Of a stretch of DNA of 5,263 bases, positions 1-5,263 are shown one piece after another. The DNA is from an uncultured Verrucomicrobiota bacterium (GTDB lineage: Bacteria; Verrucomicrobiota; Verrucomicrobiia; Opitutales; LL51), in NCBI GenBank assembly GCA_947174645.1, contig CAMWJR010000059.1, forward strand, positions 1 through 5,263, in the 5' to 3' direction. Position 1 is the first letter of the stretch; each line of letters opens with the position of its first letter. The notes under the pieces were generated by a model. It saw only the letters and a list, made by a program, of their open reading frames with translations. It was not told where the DNA came from and did not search any database. Position numbers and translations under genes: made by a program.

Positions 1-116
1 TCGGGAGATTCACCTGAAAAATCATCCTCTCCTTCTTGAACCTCAGCCGCATTTTGAGAAGGGTCGCGCGGTGGCTTATGAAAAAATTTTGATCGATGGT
101 TCCTACGTCCACTCAT
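1..116 (-). CDS. Possible N-terminus of an unidentified protein, cut by the window edge
   Basis: On the minus strand an ATG at 116-114 opens a frame that stays open to the window edge, giving 38 residues. The peptide begins MSGRRNHRSKFF, is rich in Arg, Lys and His at first, then turns acidic (QEGEDD around residues 27-32) with Ser, Gly and Pro, so it looks like a disordered N-terminal extension. Such extensions occur on several nucleic-acid-binding proteins, but nothing here identifies the family and I do not name it. No Shine-Dalgarno sequence precedes the ATG. A weak promoter-like pair lies upstream at 137-164. A competing plus-strand frame (2-220) is also open over this stretch, so the call is tentative. 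Confidence 0.4.
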   Translation of the reverse strand, partial: MSGRRNHRSKFFHKPPRDPSQNAAEVQEGEDDFSGESP

Positions 117-136
117 ATTCAATCAACTACGCCCAG

Positions 137-164
137 TGTGTAGCAAAAATACAATGTCAATCAA
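137..164 (-). promoter_or_regulatory. Weak candidate promoter for the minus-strand gene at 116
   Basis: Read on the minus strand there is TTGATT (159-164) as a -35-like element, a 16-base spacer, and TACACA (137-142) preceded by TGC as an extended -10. The TACACA match to TATAAT is poor. Transcription would start about 14 bases before the ATG at 116, leaving a short leader without a Shine-Dalgarno sequence. A better -35 word, TTGACA, overlaps it but is too close to this -10. This is inference from sequence only. Confidence 0.25.
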
Positions 165-232
165 ACTTTTTCTCGGATACCTTTAAAACTCTGTCGGTCA
201 TAATTCCGCTTGACTTATAGGAAGTGTTTATC

Positions 233-237
233 AGGAG
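233..237 (+). promoter_or_regulatory. Ribosome binding site of the exported repeat protein
   Basis: AGGAG lies 12 bases before the ATG at 250, a little farther than the usual 5-10. An in-frame TAG at 238-240 blocks any longer reading, so the ATG at 250 is the first possible start. No convincing promoter is seen upstream: CATAAT at 199-204 resembles a -10, but no matching -35 stands 16-18 bases before it. Confidence 0.55.
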
Positions 238-249
238 TAGCAGACGGGT

Positions 250-1374
250 ATGGTTGGTTATTCAAAGCTTGTTTTATCGTTATCCATTGGGCTCTTTTCT
301 GTTTCCGCTGTCCGCGCTGGAACTCCACCAGATGTCGAGTTGCCGCCGCTTGTCGCGACAGATTCATTTCCCGATGGCCTGGATGGAAATACCAGCGAAG
401 GTACCTGGACAAGTTATCTCCTCGAGGTGTGCCGACAATATGGCCCTGAGTCGAATGAACTCCACAATGCCTGTCTACACGCTGAACACTCGATCCCCAA
501 CTGGCACTTGATGCGCCTTGATAAATTCATCATGTGGCACGTTTTGCAGCGCTATTTTTTGGAAACTCTTCGGAAGCCACAACTCACGGGTAACGAATTT
601 AGTTTCAAATCCCTTCAGGAGAAAAATGTCGCTTACAGCAGCAACAACGGCATTTCGGCTGCCGAAGACGCTTTGGCAATTTATACGCGAGAGATTATCG
701 ATCAGAACGGCGATCTCATTGAAGGGAAAACGTTTCGCGAATTCCGTCGGAAACTACGGAAAATACAGAAATTGTTCGGGCATAATATCTTGTGGTGTAC
801 ACTGCCTGGCATTATCGCCACACATTACACTCACAGCTTGGTTGCTAATAAGGAGGGCTTTCGATCGCCGGAATTCCATGAAAAATTGGATCGCATGAAT
901 AGCGTGTTCGGCTATGAAATTGCCGCCGAGGCTGCTGTACGCGCGATTTCTTTTCCTGGGCGTGTGACGGAGGCCAAAAATCTGCTTTATCAAAATACGC
1001 CAACCTCACCGGAATTCCAACAAGATTTTGATTTTCTAAAATCGCTTCTCGGCCTCCATGCGGCCCGAAGGATTTTAAACAATTCGGCACTCAAACAGCT
1101 TCGTTCTTCCAGAGATCCTGTTGCCGACTTTAATGCACTCCGAAACATTCTTTTGCAGGATCCGAACGGGACTGATCCTGTTGCTCGCCTGCAATTTGCG
1201 TTAGAACTTGTTTTCGAGGATGGCATTAAACTGGCCATTTACCACGCCGAACCTCAAGAGTACGACGCATTACTCGCCCTACTGCGCGAACAATGCGGTG
1301 AAGAAATAGCCACGGAGATTGAGCAAAAGGCTCGTCCCATTTGGCAAGAAAGAGAAGCTGCGCAAAACCGTTAA
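250..1374 (+). CDS. Exported helical repeat protein of unknown function
   Basis: I do not recognise this 374-residue protein. Residues 1-23 form a typical signal peptide: Lys-6, a hydrophobic core at about 7-20, and Val-Arg-Ala before the likely signal peptidase I cut after Ala-23. There is no lipobox Cys, so it is probably periplasmic or secreted. The mature part is mostly predicted helix with no further membrane segment. A motif of the form E-[FY]-x3-[LF]-x2-[LIM]-x4-G-x2-[IA]-[AL] recurs with its aromatic residue at 165, 209, 256 and 338, always 12 residues before the Gly (177, 221, 268, 350). This suggests helical-hairpin repeats of about 44-47 residues, with a degenerate unit possible near 310-325. 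Cysteines are at 61, 75, 183 and 349; no catalytic motif is visible. The ATG is fixed by an in-frame stop at 238-240. pgk follows after 39 bases on the same strand, but nothing links the two functionally. Confidence 0.85.
   Translation: MVGYSKLVLSLSIGLFSVSAVRAGTPPDVELPPLVATDSFPDGLDGNTSEGTWTSYLLEVCRQYGPESNELHNACLHAEHSIPNWHLMRLDKFIMWHVLQRYFLETLRKPQLTGNEFSFKSLQEKNVAYSSNNGISAAEDALAIYTREIIDQNGDLIEGKTFREFRRKLRKIQKLFGHNILWCTLPGIIATHYTHSLVANKEGFRSPEFHEKLDRMNSVFGYEIAAEAAVRAISFPGRVTEAKNLLYQNTPTSPEFQQDFDFLKSLLGLHAARRILNNSALKQLRSSRDPVADFNALRNILLQDPNGTDPVARLQFALELVFEDGIKLAIYHAEPQEYDALLALLREQCGEEIATEIEQKARPIWQEREAAQNR
739..1070 (+). repeat. Coding repeat units within the exported protein
   Basis: Three units of the protein repeat start with the same bases, GAATTCC, at 739, 871 and 1012, spaced exactly 132 and 141 bases (44 and 47 codons). 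The last two share 11 identical bases (CCGGAATTCCA at 868-878 and 1009-1019). Beyond this the DNA has diverged and only the protein pattern remains, so the duplications look old. A further unit near 1258-1310 is visible only at protein level. Confidence 0.55.
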
Positions 1375-1375
1375 A

Positions 1376-1399
1376 TTCTTGCCCAAGAAACAATTTTTT
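1376..1399 (+). terminator. Weak hairpin plus T-run after the repeat-protein gene
   Basis: Right after the stop codon, TTCTT (1376-1380) can pair with AAGAA (1385-1389) around a GCCC loop, and a run of six T (1394-1399) follows. The stem is only 5 bp and AT-rich, so it would be a poor terminator. It overlaps the proposed pgk promoter. Partial read-through into pgk is equally plausible. Confidence 0.2.
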
Positions 1400-1407
1400 A
1401 TTAGAAT
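1379..1407 (+). promoter_or_regulatory. Candidate pgk promoter, possibly giving a leaderless transcript
   Basis: TTGCCC (1379-1384, four of six matches to TTGACA) is followed by a 17-base spacer and TAGAAT (1402-1407, five of six matches to TATAAT). Only six bases separate the -10 from the GTG start at 1414, so the expected transcription start falls on or next to the start codon. No Shine-Dalgarno sequence lies before the GTG, which agrees with leaderless initiation. The elements and spacing are seen in the sequence; the leaderless reading is inference. Confidence 0.45.
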
Positions 1408-1413
1408 TGACGC

Positions 1414-2601
1414 GTGAAAACGATTCATGACGTCAATTTATCAGGGAAACGTGTTTTCGTACGCGTTGATTTTAACGTACCACTTGATGAGCATCAGCAG
1501 GTTGTGGATGACACGCGAATTGTTGCGGCGTTGCCGACCATTCAAGCACTGATTCAGCAAGGCGCCAAGGTCATCCTAGCATCACACCTTGGGCGCCCAA
1601 AAGGCGAAAAGAATGCCAAGTATTCTCTAGCACCTGTCGCCAAAATGCTTGCCGAAAAACTTCGTCAACCGGTTTTATTTCTAGAAGACTGCATTGGAAC
1701 TGAGGTTGCAAAAGCTGCTCAAAATCTTCAAAACGGCGCTGTAATGCTGCTCGAAAATCTGCGCTTCCACAAAGAGGAAACTGACAATGATCCAACATTT
1801 GCCCAAGCATTAGCGGAGTGCGCGGATGCTTACGTCAATGATGCTTTTGGGACGGCGCATCGCGCGCATGCCTCAACTGAAGGCATTACAAAATTTCTCT
1901 TTCCGTGTGTTGCGGGCAACCTTATCGCGCATGAGCTTCAATTTCTTGGAGGCAAAGTCACAAACCCCGAGCGGCCATTTACGGTCATTTTAGGTGGCGC
2001 AAAAGTGAGTGATAAAATTTCCGTCATTGATGCACTTTTAGAAAAAGCCGACCACATGATCATCGGTGGCGCTATGGCGTACACTTTTCTCTTAGCGGAA
2101 GGCCATATGGTTGGTAACAGCCTTGTGGAACCCGATAAAATCGAAGTCGCTCGAGCGGCGATTGAAAAGGCAAAAACGAGGGGCGTCGAATTGCTCTTAC
2201 CTGTCGATTCCGTGGTAACCGATCATATCGATTTCGAACACCATACGGTTGGAAAATTACAGACAGTTGGCCTCGATATCCCAGAAGGTCAAACGGGAAT
2301 CGATATCGGCCCTCAAAGTATTGCGCGTTTCGCCAAGGTTATTGCCGATTCTAAAACCATTCTTTGGAACGGCCCACTCGGTATTTTTGAAATTAAGGAA
2401 AGCGCCCAAGGGACGTTCGCCATTGCTGAGGCGATTGCAAAATCGGACGCTGTTTCCATTATTGGTGGCGGTGATTCCGTAACTGCGATTAAGCAGAGCG
2501 GGCATAGTCAAGATGTAACCTTTATTAGCACTGGCGGTGGCGCGAGCTTAGAGTTTCTCGAGGGCAAGATACTCCCTGGGATTGCCGCGCTCGATCAGTA
2601 G
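1414..2601 (+). CDS. pgk: Phosphoglycerate kinase
   Basis: Cytoplasmic glycolytic enzyme that transfers the acyl phosphate of 1,3-bisphosphoglycerate to ADP, giving ATP and 3-phosphoglycerate; it runs in reverse in gluconeogenesis. At 395 residues it has normal bacterial length and looks intact. The N-terminal domain holds the family signature VRVDFNVP (16-23; Arg-17, Asp-19, Asn-21), HLGRPKG (58-64), LRF (116-118; Arg-117) and AHRAHAS (148-154; Arg-150), the basic patch that binds the phosphoglycerate. The C-terminal nucleotide domain has GGAKVSDK (194-201; Lys-197 and Lys-201), WNGPLGIFE (318-326) and GGGDS (351-355), then STGGGAS (372-378), near the hinge to the C-terminal helix. The start is GTG at 1414; the protein then begins KTIHDVNLSGKRV, matching the usual Pgk N-terminus, so the non-ATG start is credible. 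No ribosome binding site precedes it. The gene ends before a strong hairpin facing rpmE2. Confidence 0.98.
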   Translation: MKTIHDVNLSGKRVFVRVDFNVPLDEHQQVVDDTRIVAALPTIQALIQQGAKVILASHLGRPKGEKNAKYSLAPVAKMLAEKLRQPVLFLEDCIGTEVAKAAQNLQNGAVMLLENLRFHKEETDNDPTFAQALAECADAYVNDAFGTAHRAHASTEGITKFLFPCVAGNLIAHELQFLGGKVTNPERPFTVILGGAKVSDKISVIDALLEKADHMIIGGAMAYTFLLAEGHMVGNSLVEPDKIEVARAAIEKAKTRGVELLLPVDSVVTDHIDFEHHTVGKLQTVGLDIPEGQTGIDIGPQSIARFAKVIADSKTILWNGPLGIFEIKESAQGTFAIAEAIAKSDAVSIIGGGDSVTAIKQSGHSQDVTFISTGGGASLEFLEGKILPGIAALDQ

Positions 2602-2626
2602 GGCATTCTGGGATTTGAAATCGAAA

Positions 2627-2651
2627 GAAAGCCGGCATTTCGCCGGCTTTC
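2627..2651. terminator. Bidirectional terminator between pgk and rpmE2
   Basis: GAAAGCCGGC (2627-2636) pairs perfectly with GCCGGCTTTC (2642-2651) around the five-base loop ATTTC, a 10-bp stem with a GC-rich core. The plus-strand tail is CTCTACC, only modestly T-rich. The minus-strand tail reads TTTCGATTTC, a better U-tract. It lies 25 bases after pgk and 25 bases after rpmE2, so it can serve both converging genes, probably more efficiently for rpmE2. Confidence 0.85.
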
Positions 2652-2676
2652 CTCTACCTATGAAAACAAAAACAAA

Positions 2677-2925
2677 TTACTTACGTACCCGTTTGAACTT
2701 TGAACGGAATTTCTCAATGCGCCCCGCCGTATCGACGAAACGCTTTTCTCCTGTGTAGGCAGGATGTGAATCTGAGGTTACATCACGATAAATGATGTCG
2801 TACTCCACCCCCTCGATAACTTCCTTCTGCTTTGAACGTAAAGTCGAAATCGTTAAGAAGCGCTTCTTCGTCGAAACGTCTACAAAACACACTGGATGAA
2901 ATGCCGGATGAATGTCCTTCTTCAT
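2677..2925 (-). CDS. rpmE2: 50S ribosomal protein L31, type B
   Basis: A small component of the large ribosomal subunit that contacts both subunits near the central protuberance. The 82-residue sequence starts MKKDIHPAFHPVCF, and SHPAYTG (53-59) with FVDTAGRIEKF (63-73) are the classic L31 type-B block, ending in a basic tail (KFKRVRK). Type-A L31 binds zinc through several cysteines; this protein has a single Cys (13), so it is the zinc-independent form. The gene starts 5 bases after rpmJ stops. AGGGG within the last codons of rpmJ sits 8 bases before its ATG, so the two are probably translated together. The gene runs into the shared hairpin at 2627-2651. Confidence 0.95.
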   Translation of the reverse strand: MKKDIHPAFHPVCFVDVSTKKRFLTISTLRSKQKEVIEGVEYDIIYRDVTSDSHPAYTGEKRFVDTAGRIEKFRSKFKRVRK

Positions 2926-2930
2926 AACGC

Positions 2931-3056
2931 TTACCCCTGGCGCGCCTTAAAACGCGGATTCGTTTTACAAATGACGTAGACCCGTCCTTTCCGTCGCACT
3001 ACTTTGCAATCCGGATGACGCCCCTTCAGCGATTTCAATGACGACGCTACCTTCAT
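2931..3056 (-). CDS. rpmJ: 50S ribosomal protein L36, cysteine-poor (zinc-free) type
   Basis: The 41-codon frame runs from ATG at 3056-3054 to TAA at 2933-2931. It encodes a strongly basic peptide starting MKVASSLKSLKGRHPDCKVV, with VRRKGRVYVICKTNPRFKARQG at residues 20-41 fitting the L36 family closely (only Cys-17 and Cys-30 are cysteines). Zinc-binding L36 has a Cys-x2-Cys, a third Cys and a His; here the first Cys and the His are missing, so it is the zinc-independent paralogue type. The length suits that subtype, which is a little longer than the 37-residue zinc form. It is followed 5 bases later by rpmE2, a common pairing of zinc-free ribosomal proteins. No Shine-Dalgarno sequence is seen before the ATG; the upstream bases are C-rich. 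Confidence 0.95.
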   Translation of the reverse strand: MKVASSLKSLKGRHPDCKVVRRKGRVYVICKTNPRFKARQG

Positions 3057-3068
3057 TAGTTTGGGAGG

Positions 3069-3078
3069 GAAGTACTTC
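3069..3078. repeat. Ten-base perfect palindrome upstream of rpmJ
   Basis: GAAGTACTTC reads the same on both strands. It lies 12 bases upstream of the rpmJ ATG and just downstream of the TTGACA element, where a repressor site could be. It resembles no Zur box I know well enough to name. A 10-bp palindrome can occur by chance. Confidence 0.3.
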
Positions 3079-3087
3079 GCACACGCT

Positions 3088-3093
3088 TGTCAA
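3088..3093 (-). promoter_or_regulatory. Perfect -35 hexamer upstream of rpmJ
   Basis: TTGACA is read on the minus strand in the 45-base gap between the transporter stop and rpmJ. No good -10 sits 16-18 bases downstream; TACTTC (3069-3074) is the nearest candidate, with a spacer of only 13. It may mark a separate promoter for rpmJ-rpmE2 that needs an activator, or be chance. Confidence 0.3.
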
Positions 3094-3101
3094 TAAAAAC
3101 T

Positions 3102-4337
3102 TTAAAACCGAATTTCACGTCCCTCCTTGCGCCACTCCATAAACTCAGCCGTCGCGGTAAACAGAACGTCCGAAGAAGAATTGATCGCAGTTTCTACGGA
3201 ATCTTGAATGACACCGATGATAAATCCAATACCCACAACTTGCATAGCCACATCATCTGGAATGCCCAGTAGTGAACACGCTACAGGAATTAACAAAAGC
3301 GATCCACCTGCAATTCCTGAAGCGCCACAAGCCGCAACTGTTGTTACAATACTTAGCAACACAGATGACCAAAAATCAATCGAGATCCCTAGCGTATGTG
3401 CAGCTGCTAGAGTCATAATGGTAATGACAACCGCTGCTCCACTCGTATTAATCGCCGCACCGAGCGGAATCGAAATCGAATACATATTCCGATCAAGATT
3501 CAGATCCTCACAAATCGCCATATTGATTGGGATATTGGCTGCAGAACTCCGCGTAAAAAATGCAGTGAGGCCACTTTCTCTCAGACATCGAAATACTAAC
3601 GGATAAGGATTACGCCGTAAACAAAAGCCGACCACGAACGGGTTTGCGACGAGTCCAATAAAGAGCATACACCCAACAAGTACACTTAACAAATACCCGT
3701 AATCGCGAAAAATGCCGAGCCCATTTTCGGAAACAGCCGTAAAAATGAGGCCCATAATCCCGAGCGGTGCGAGATTAATAATCCATGCGACAGCCTGTGA
3801 AATTGCATTCGAAAGATCACGGACCGCATATTTGGTACTTTCAATTGCAATCTTCTTCAGCGCTAGACCGAAAATAATCGACCACGCTAAAACACCAATG
3901 TAATTCGCATGCATTAGAGAATCGATTGGGTTTGCAACAATACTCAATATCAGTGATTCTAAAACCGCTCCGATTCCTTTGGGCGCGGCTACATTGACGA
4001 CATCACTGAGCTGTAGCGTAACTGGAAAAAGAAAACTCGCTACAACCGCAATAACCGATGCAAGCAGCATGGTTAGCGTATACAAAATAATGACATTCGT
4101 AAAACGCCTACCAACACCGCCTCCTGCATTCGCGATCGCACTCGTCACTAAAACTAACACTAAAATCGGTGCAATGGCCTTCAATACTTGCACAAAAATC
4201 TCGCCAAAAATCCGTATCCAAGTCGCACCTGGAAACATGAGCGCAGCTACTACTCCCAATGTCAACCCAATCAACGTTCGTACGATCAGACTTAGATGAT
4301 TCCAGGTATACCAAACGGTCTTTGCGATTTTTTTCAT
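3102..4337 (-). CDS. sstT: Na+/serine-threonine symporter, downstream tandem copy
   Basis: Inner-membrane sodium-driven importer of serine and threonine, of the dicarboxylate/amino acid:cation symporter (DAACS) family. The 411 residues match the length of E. coli SstT and include the expected hydrophobic segments. Family marks are KAIAPILVLVLV (53-64), SNPID-like ANPIDSL (135-141), RRNPYPLV (241-248), the hairpin-1 loop TRSSAANIP (262-270), hairpin-2 CGASGIAGGS (337-346), and QDSVETAINSSSD (378-390) in the last membrane segment. In that segment Asp-379, Asn-386 and Asp-390 fit the substrate and sodium residues of the family. Glu-382 stands where aspartate/glutamate carriers have an Arg, which fits a neutral substrate. 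In segment 7 the usual Asn-Met is Asn-Thr (Thr-298, codon 3444-3446). I chose ATG at 4337 over an in-frame TTG at 4343 that touches the previous stop codon. It follows its paralogue by 6 bases with no ribosome binding site, so coupling to that gene is likely. Confidence 0.95.
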   Translation of the reverse strand: MKKIAKTVWYTWNHLSLIVRTLIGLTLGVVAALMFPGATWIRIFGEIFVQVLKAIAPILVLVLVTSAIANAGGGVGRRFTNVIILYTLTMLLASVIAVVASFLFPVTLQLSDVVNVAAPKGIGAVLESLILSIVANPIDSLMHANYIGVLAWSIIFGLALKKIAIESTKYAVRDLSNAISQAVAWIINLAPLGIMGLIFTAVSENGLGIFRDYGYLLSVLVGCMLFIGLVANPFVVGFCLRRNPYPLVFRCLRESGLTAFFTRSSAANIPINMAICEDLNLDRNMYSISIPLGAAINTSGAAVVITIMTLAAAHTLGISIDFWSSVLLSIVTTVAACGASGIAGGSLLLIPVACSLLGIPDDVAMQVVGIGFIIGVIQDSVETAINSSSDVLFTATAEFMEWRKEGREIRF

Positions 4338-4343
4338 AACCAA

Positions 4344-5263
4344 TTAAAACTGAATTTCACGCCCTTCCTTACGCCACTCCATAAACTCGGCTGTTGCGGT
4401 TAATAACACATCGGAGGAGGAATTAATCGCGGTCTCTACAGAATCTTGAATAATCCCCAAGACAAAACCAACGCCTACAACCTGCATTGCGATATCGTTC
4501 GGTATTCCTAGCGCCGAACACGCAACGGGGACCAGTAAAAGTGAGCCCCCCGCAATCCCGGAAACACCACATGCCGCTACCGATGCTATCAGACTCAGTA
4601 AAAAGGAAGACCATAGATCAACGGCAATCCCTAGCGTATGCGCCGCCGCAAGCGTCATGATCGTAATCACAACCGCCGCACCACACATGTTCACCGTTGC
4701 ACCAAGGGGAATCGAAATCGCATACATGTTGCGATCAAGATTGAGCTCTTCGCAAATCGCCATATTAATCGGGATATTGGCCGCAGAACTCCGTGTAAAA
4801 AATGCAGTGAGACCGCTTTCGCGCAAACACCGCCAAACTAACGGATAAGGATTGCGTCGTAGGCAAATCCCGACTACCAACGGATTGGCTACAAGTCCGA
4901 TAAAAAGCATACATCCGACGAGAACGCTTAGTAAATAGCCGTAGGTCGAAAAAATACCCAGACCGTTCTTTGAAACGGCGGTAAAAATAAGCCCCATAAT
5001 TCCAATTGGCGCAAGATTAATAATCCATGCGACTGCTCCCGAGACCGCACTCGAAAGATCACGGATTACATTCTTGGTCACATCCGATGCAACTTGTTTG
5101 AGCACCAACCCAAAGATTACAGCCCATGTCAAAATACCGATATAATTGGCATGGAGCAACGAATAGATCGGATTCGCGACAACACTCAAAATCAACGATT
5201 CAAAGACCCCACCGATCCCGCGAGGTGCCGTTACATTTACCGTATCGCTGAGCTCTAAAGTAA
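4344..5263 (-). CDS. sstT: Na+/serine-threonine symporter, upstream tandem copy (5' end outside the window)
   Basis: Second SstT-type DAACS transporter in the inner membrane. The frame is open to the window edge with no start in view. The visible 305 residues align without gaps to residues 107-411 of the downstream copy, so roughly 106 N-terminal residues are missing. By hand count about 57 positions differ, giving about 81% identity; many changes are conservative. The hairpin-1 loop TRSSAANIP, RRNPYPLV, GIAGGSLLL, QDSVETAINSSSD and the tail MEWRKEGREI are the same in both. Segment 7 reads VNMCGAAV here (Met codon 4686-4688), keeping the family Asn-Met that the other copy lost. An in-frame TTG at 5195 is internal, not the start. 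The TAA stop is followed by 6 bases and then the ATG of the second copy, so the pair is probably one transcription unit. Confidence 0.95.
   Translation of the reverse strand, partial: TLELSDTVNVTAPRGIGGVFESLILSVVANPIYSLLHANYIGILTWAVIFGLVLKQVASDVTKNVIRDLSSAVSGAVAWIINLAPIGIMGLIFTAVSKNGLGIFSTYGYLLSVLVGCMLFIGLVANPLVVGICLRRNPYPLVWRCLRESGLTAFFTRSSAANIPINMAICEELNLDRNMYAISIPLGATVNMCGAAVVITIMTLAAAHTLGIAVDLWSSFLLSLIASVAACGVSGIAGGSLLLVPVACSALGIPNDIAMQVVGVGFVLGIIQDSVETAINSSSDVLLTATAEFMEWRKEGREIQF

Noticed and set aside
137..164. Sigma-54 promoter in the minus strand near TTGACA and TTTGC
   Set aside because: The distance between the GG-like and GC elements is 12 bases, not the required 10, and the first element lacks GG.
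2..220. Plus-strand open frame without a start in view, ending at TAG 218-220
   Set aside because: It could be the tail of an upstream gene, but its peptide resembles no family I recognise and the later part runs through AT-rich, intergenic-looking sequence. The opposing minus frame has a plausible start and N-terminus, so I preferred that with modest confidence.
4338..4343. TTG start for the downstream SstT copy at 4343
   Set aside because: It extends the protein by only two residues and directly abuts the previous stop codon. The ATG at 4337 followed by Lys-Lys is the more natural start.
4657..4848. Plus-strand frames inside both transporter genes (for example 3208-3606 and 4657-4848)
   Set aside because: The two resemble each other only because they are antisense to the duplicated transporter; they lack ribosome binding sites and give no recognisable protein.
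3102..5263. Gene conversion between the two transporter copies
   Set aside because: Blocks such as 3520-3573 against 4761-4814 are about 90% identical in DNA, but the protein there is identical and the changes are scattered and synonymous, as expected from selection alone.

Overview
The window looks like ordinary bacterial chromosome: compact genes, moderate GC and short gaps. It has no sign of a phage, insertion sequence, CRISPR array or RNA gene. The phosphoglycerate kinase and the cysteine-poor type-B ribosomal protein L31 have a look I associate with Gram-negative bacteria of the PVC group (Verrucomicrobiota, perhaps Opitutae). That placement is an impression from memory, not a demonstrated assignment.

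Left part (1-2601). A possible minus-strand gene start, cut by the window edge, lies at 1-116. It diverges from a plus-strand gene at 250-1374 that encodes an unrecognised exported, mostly helical protein of 374 residues with an internal repeat. Thirty-nine bases further on, pgk (phosphoglycerate kinase, 1414-2601) reads in the same direction. pgk seems to have its own promoter placed so that the transcript would begin at or next to its GTG start codon. A strong hairpin at 2627-2651 separates pgk from the genes converging on it.

Right part (2677-5263), all minus strand. Reading right to left: a Na+/serine-threonine symporter of the SstT type whose 5' end is outside the window (4344-5263), a complete second SstT copy 6 bases later (3102-4337), then rpmJ (L36, 2931-3056) and rpmE2 (L31 type B, 2677-2925), which form a tight pair. 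rpmJ was missing from a simple ORF scan because it is only 41 codons long. Both ribosomal proteins are the versions lacking the full set of zinc-binding cysteines.

The two transporters are tandem paralogues, about 81% identical over 305 ungapped residues by my hand count. They differ at a position in the sodium-coupling motif of transmembrane segment 7: the upstream copy keeps Asn-Met and the downstream copy has Asn-Thr. I see no clear novel defence or mobile system. The items most worth a second look are the repeat protein, the transporter pair and the possible leaderless pgk transcript.
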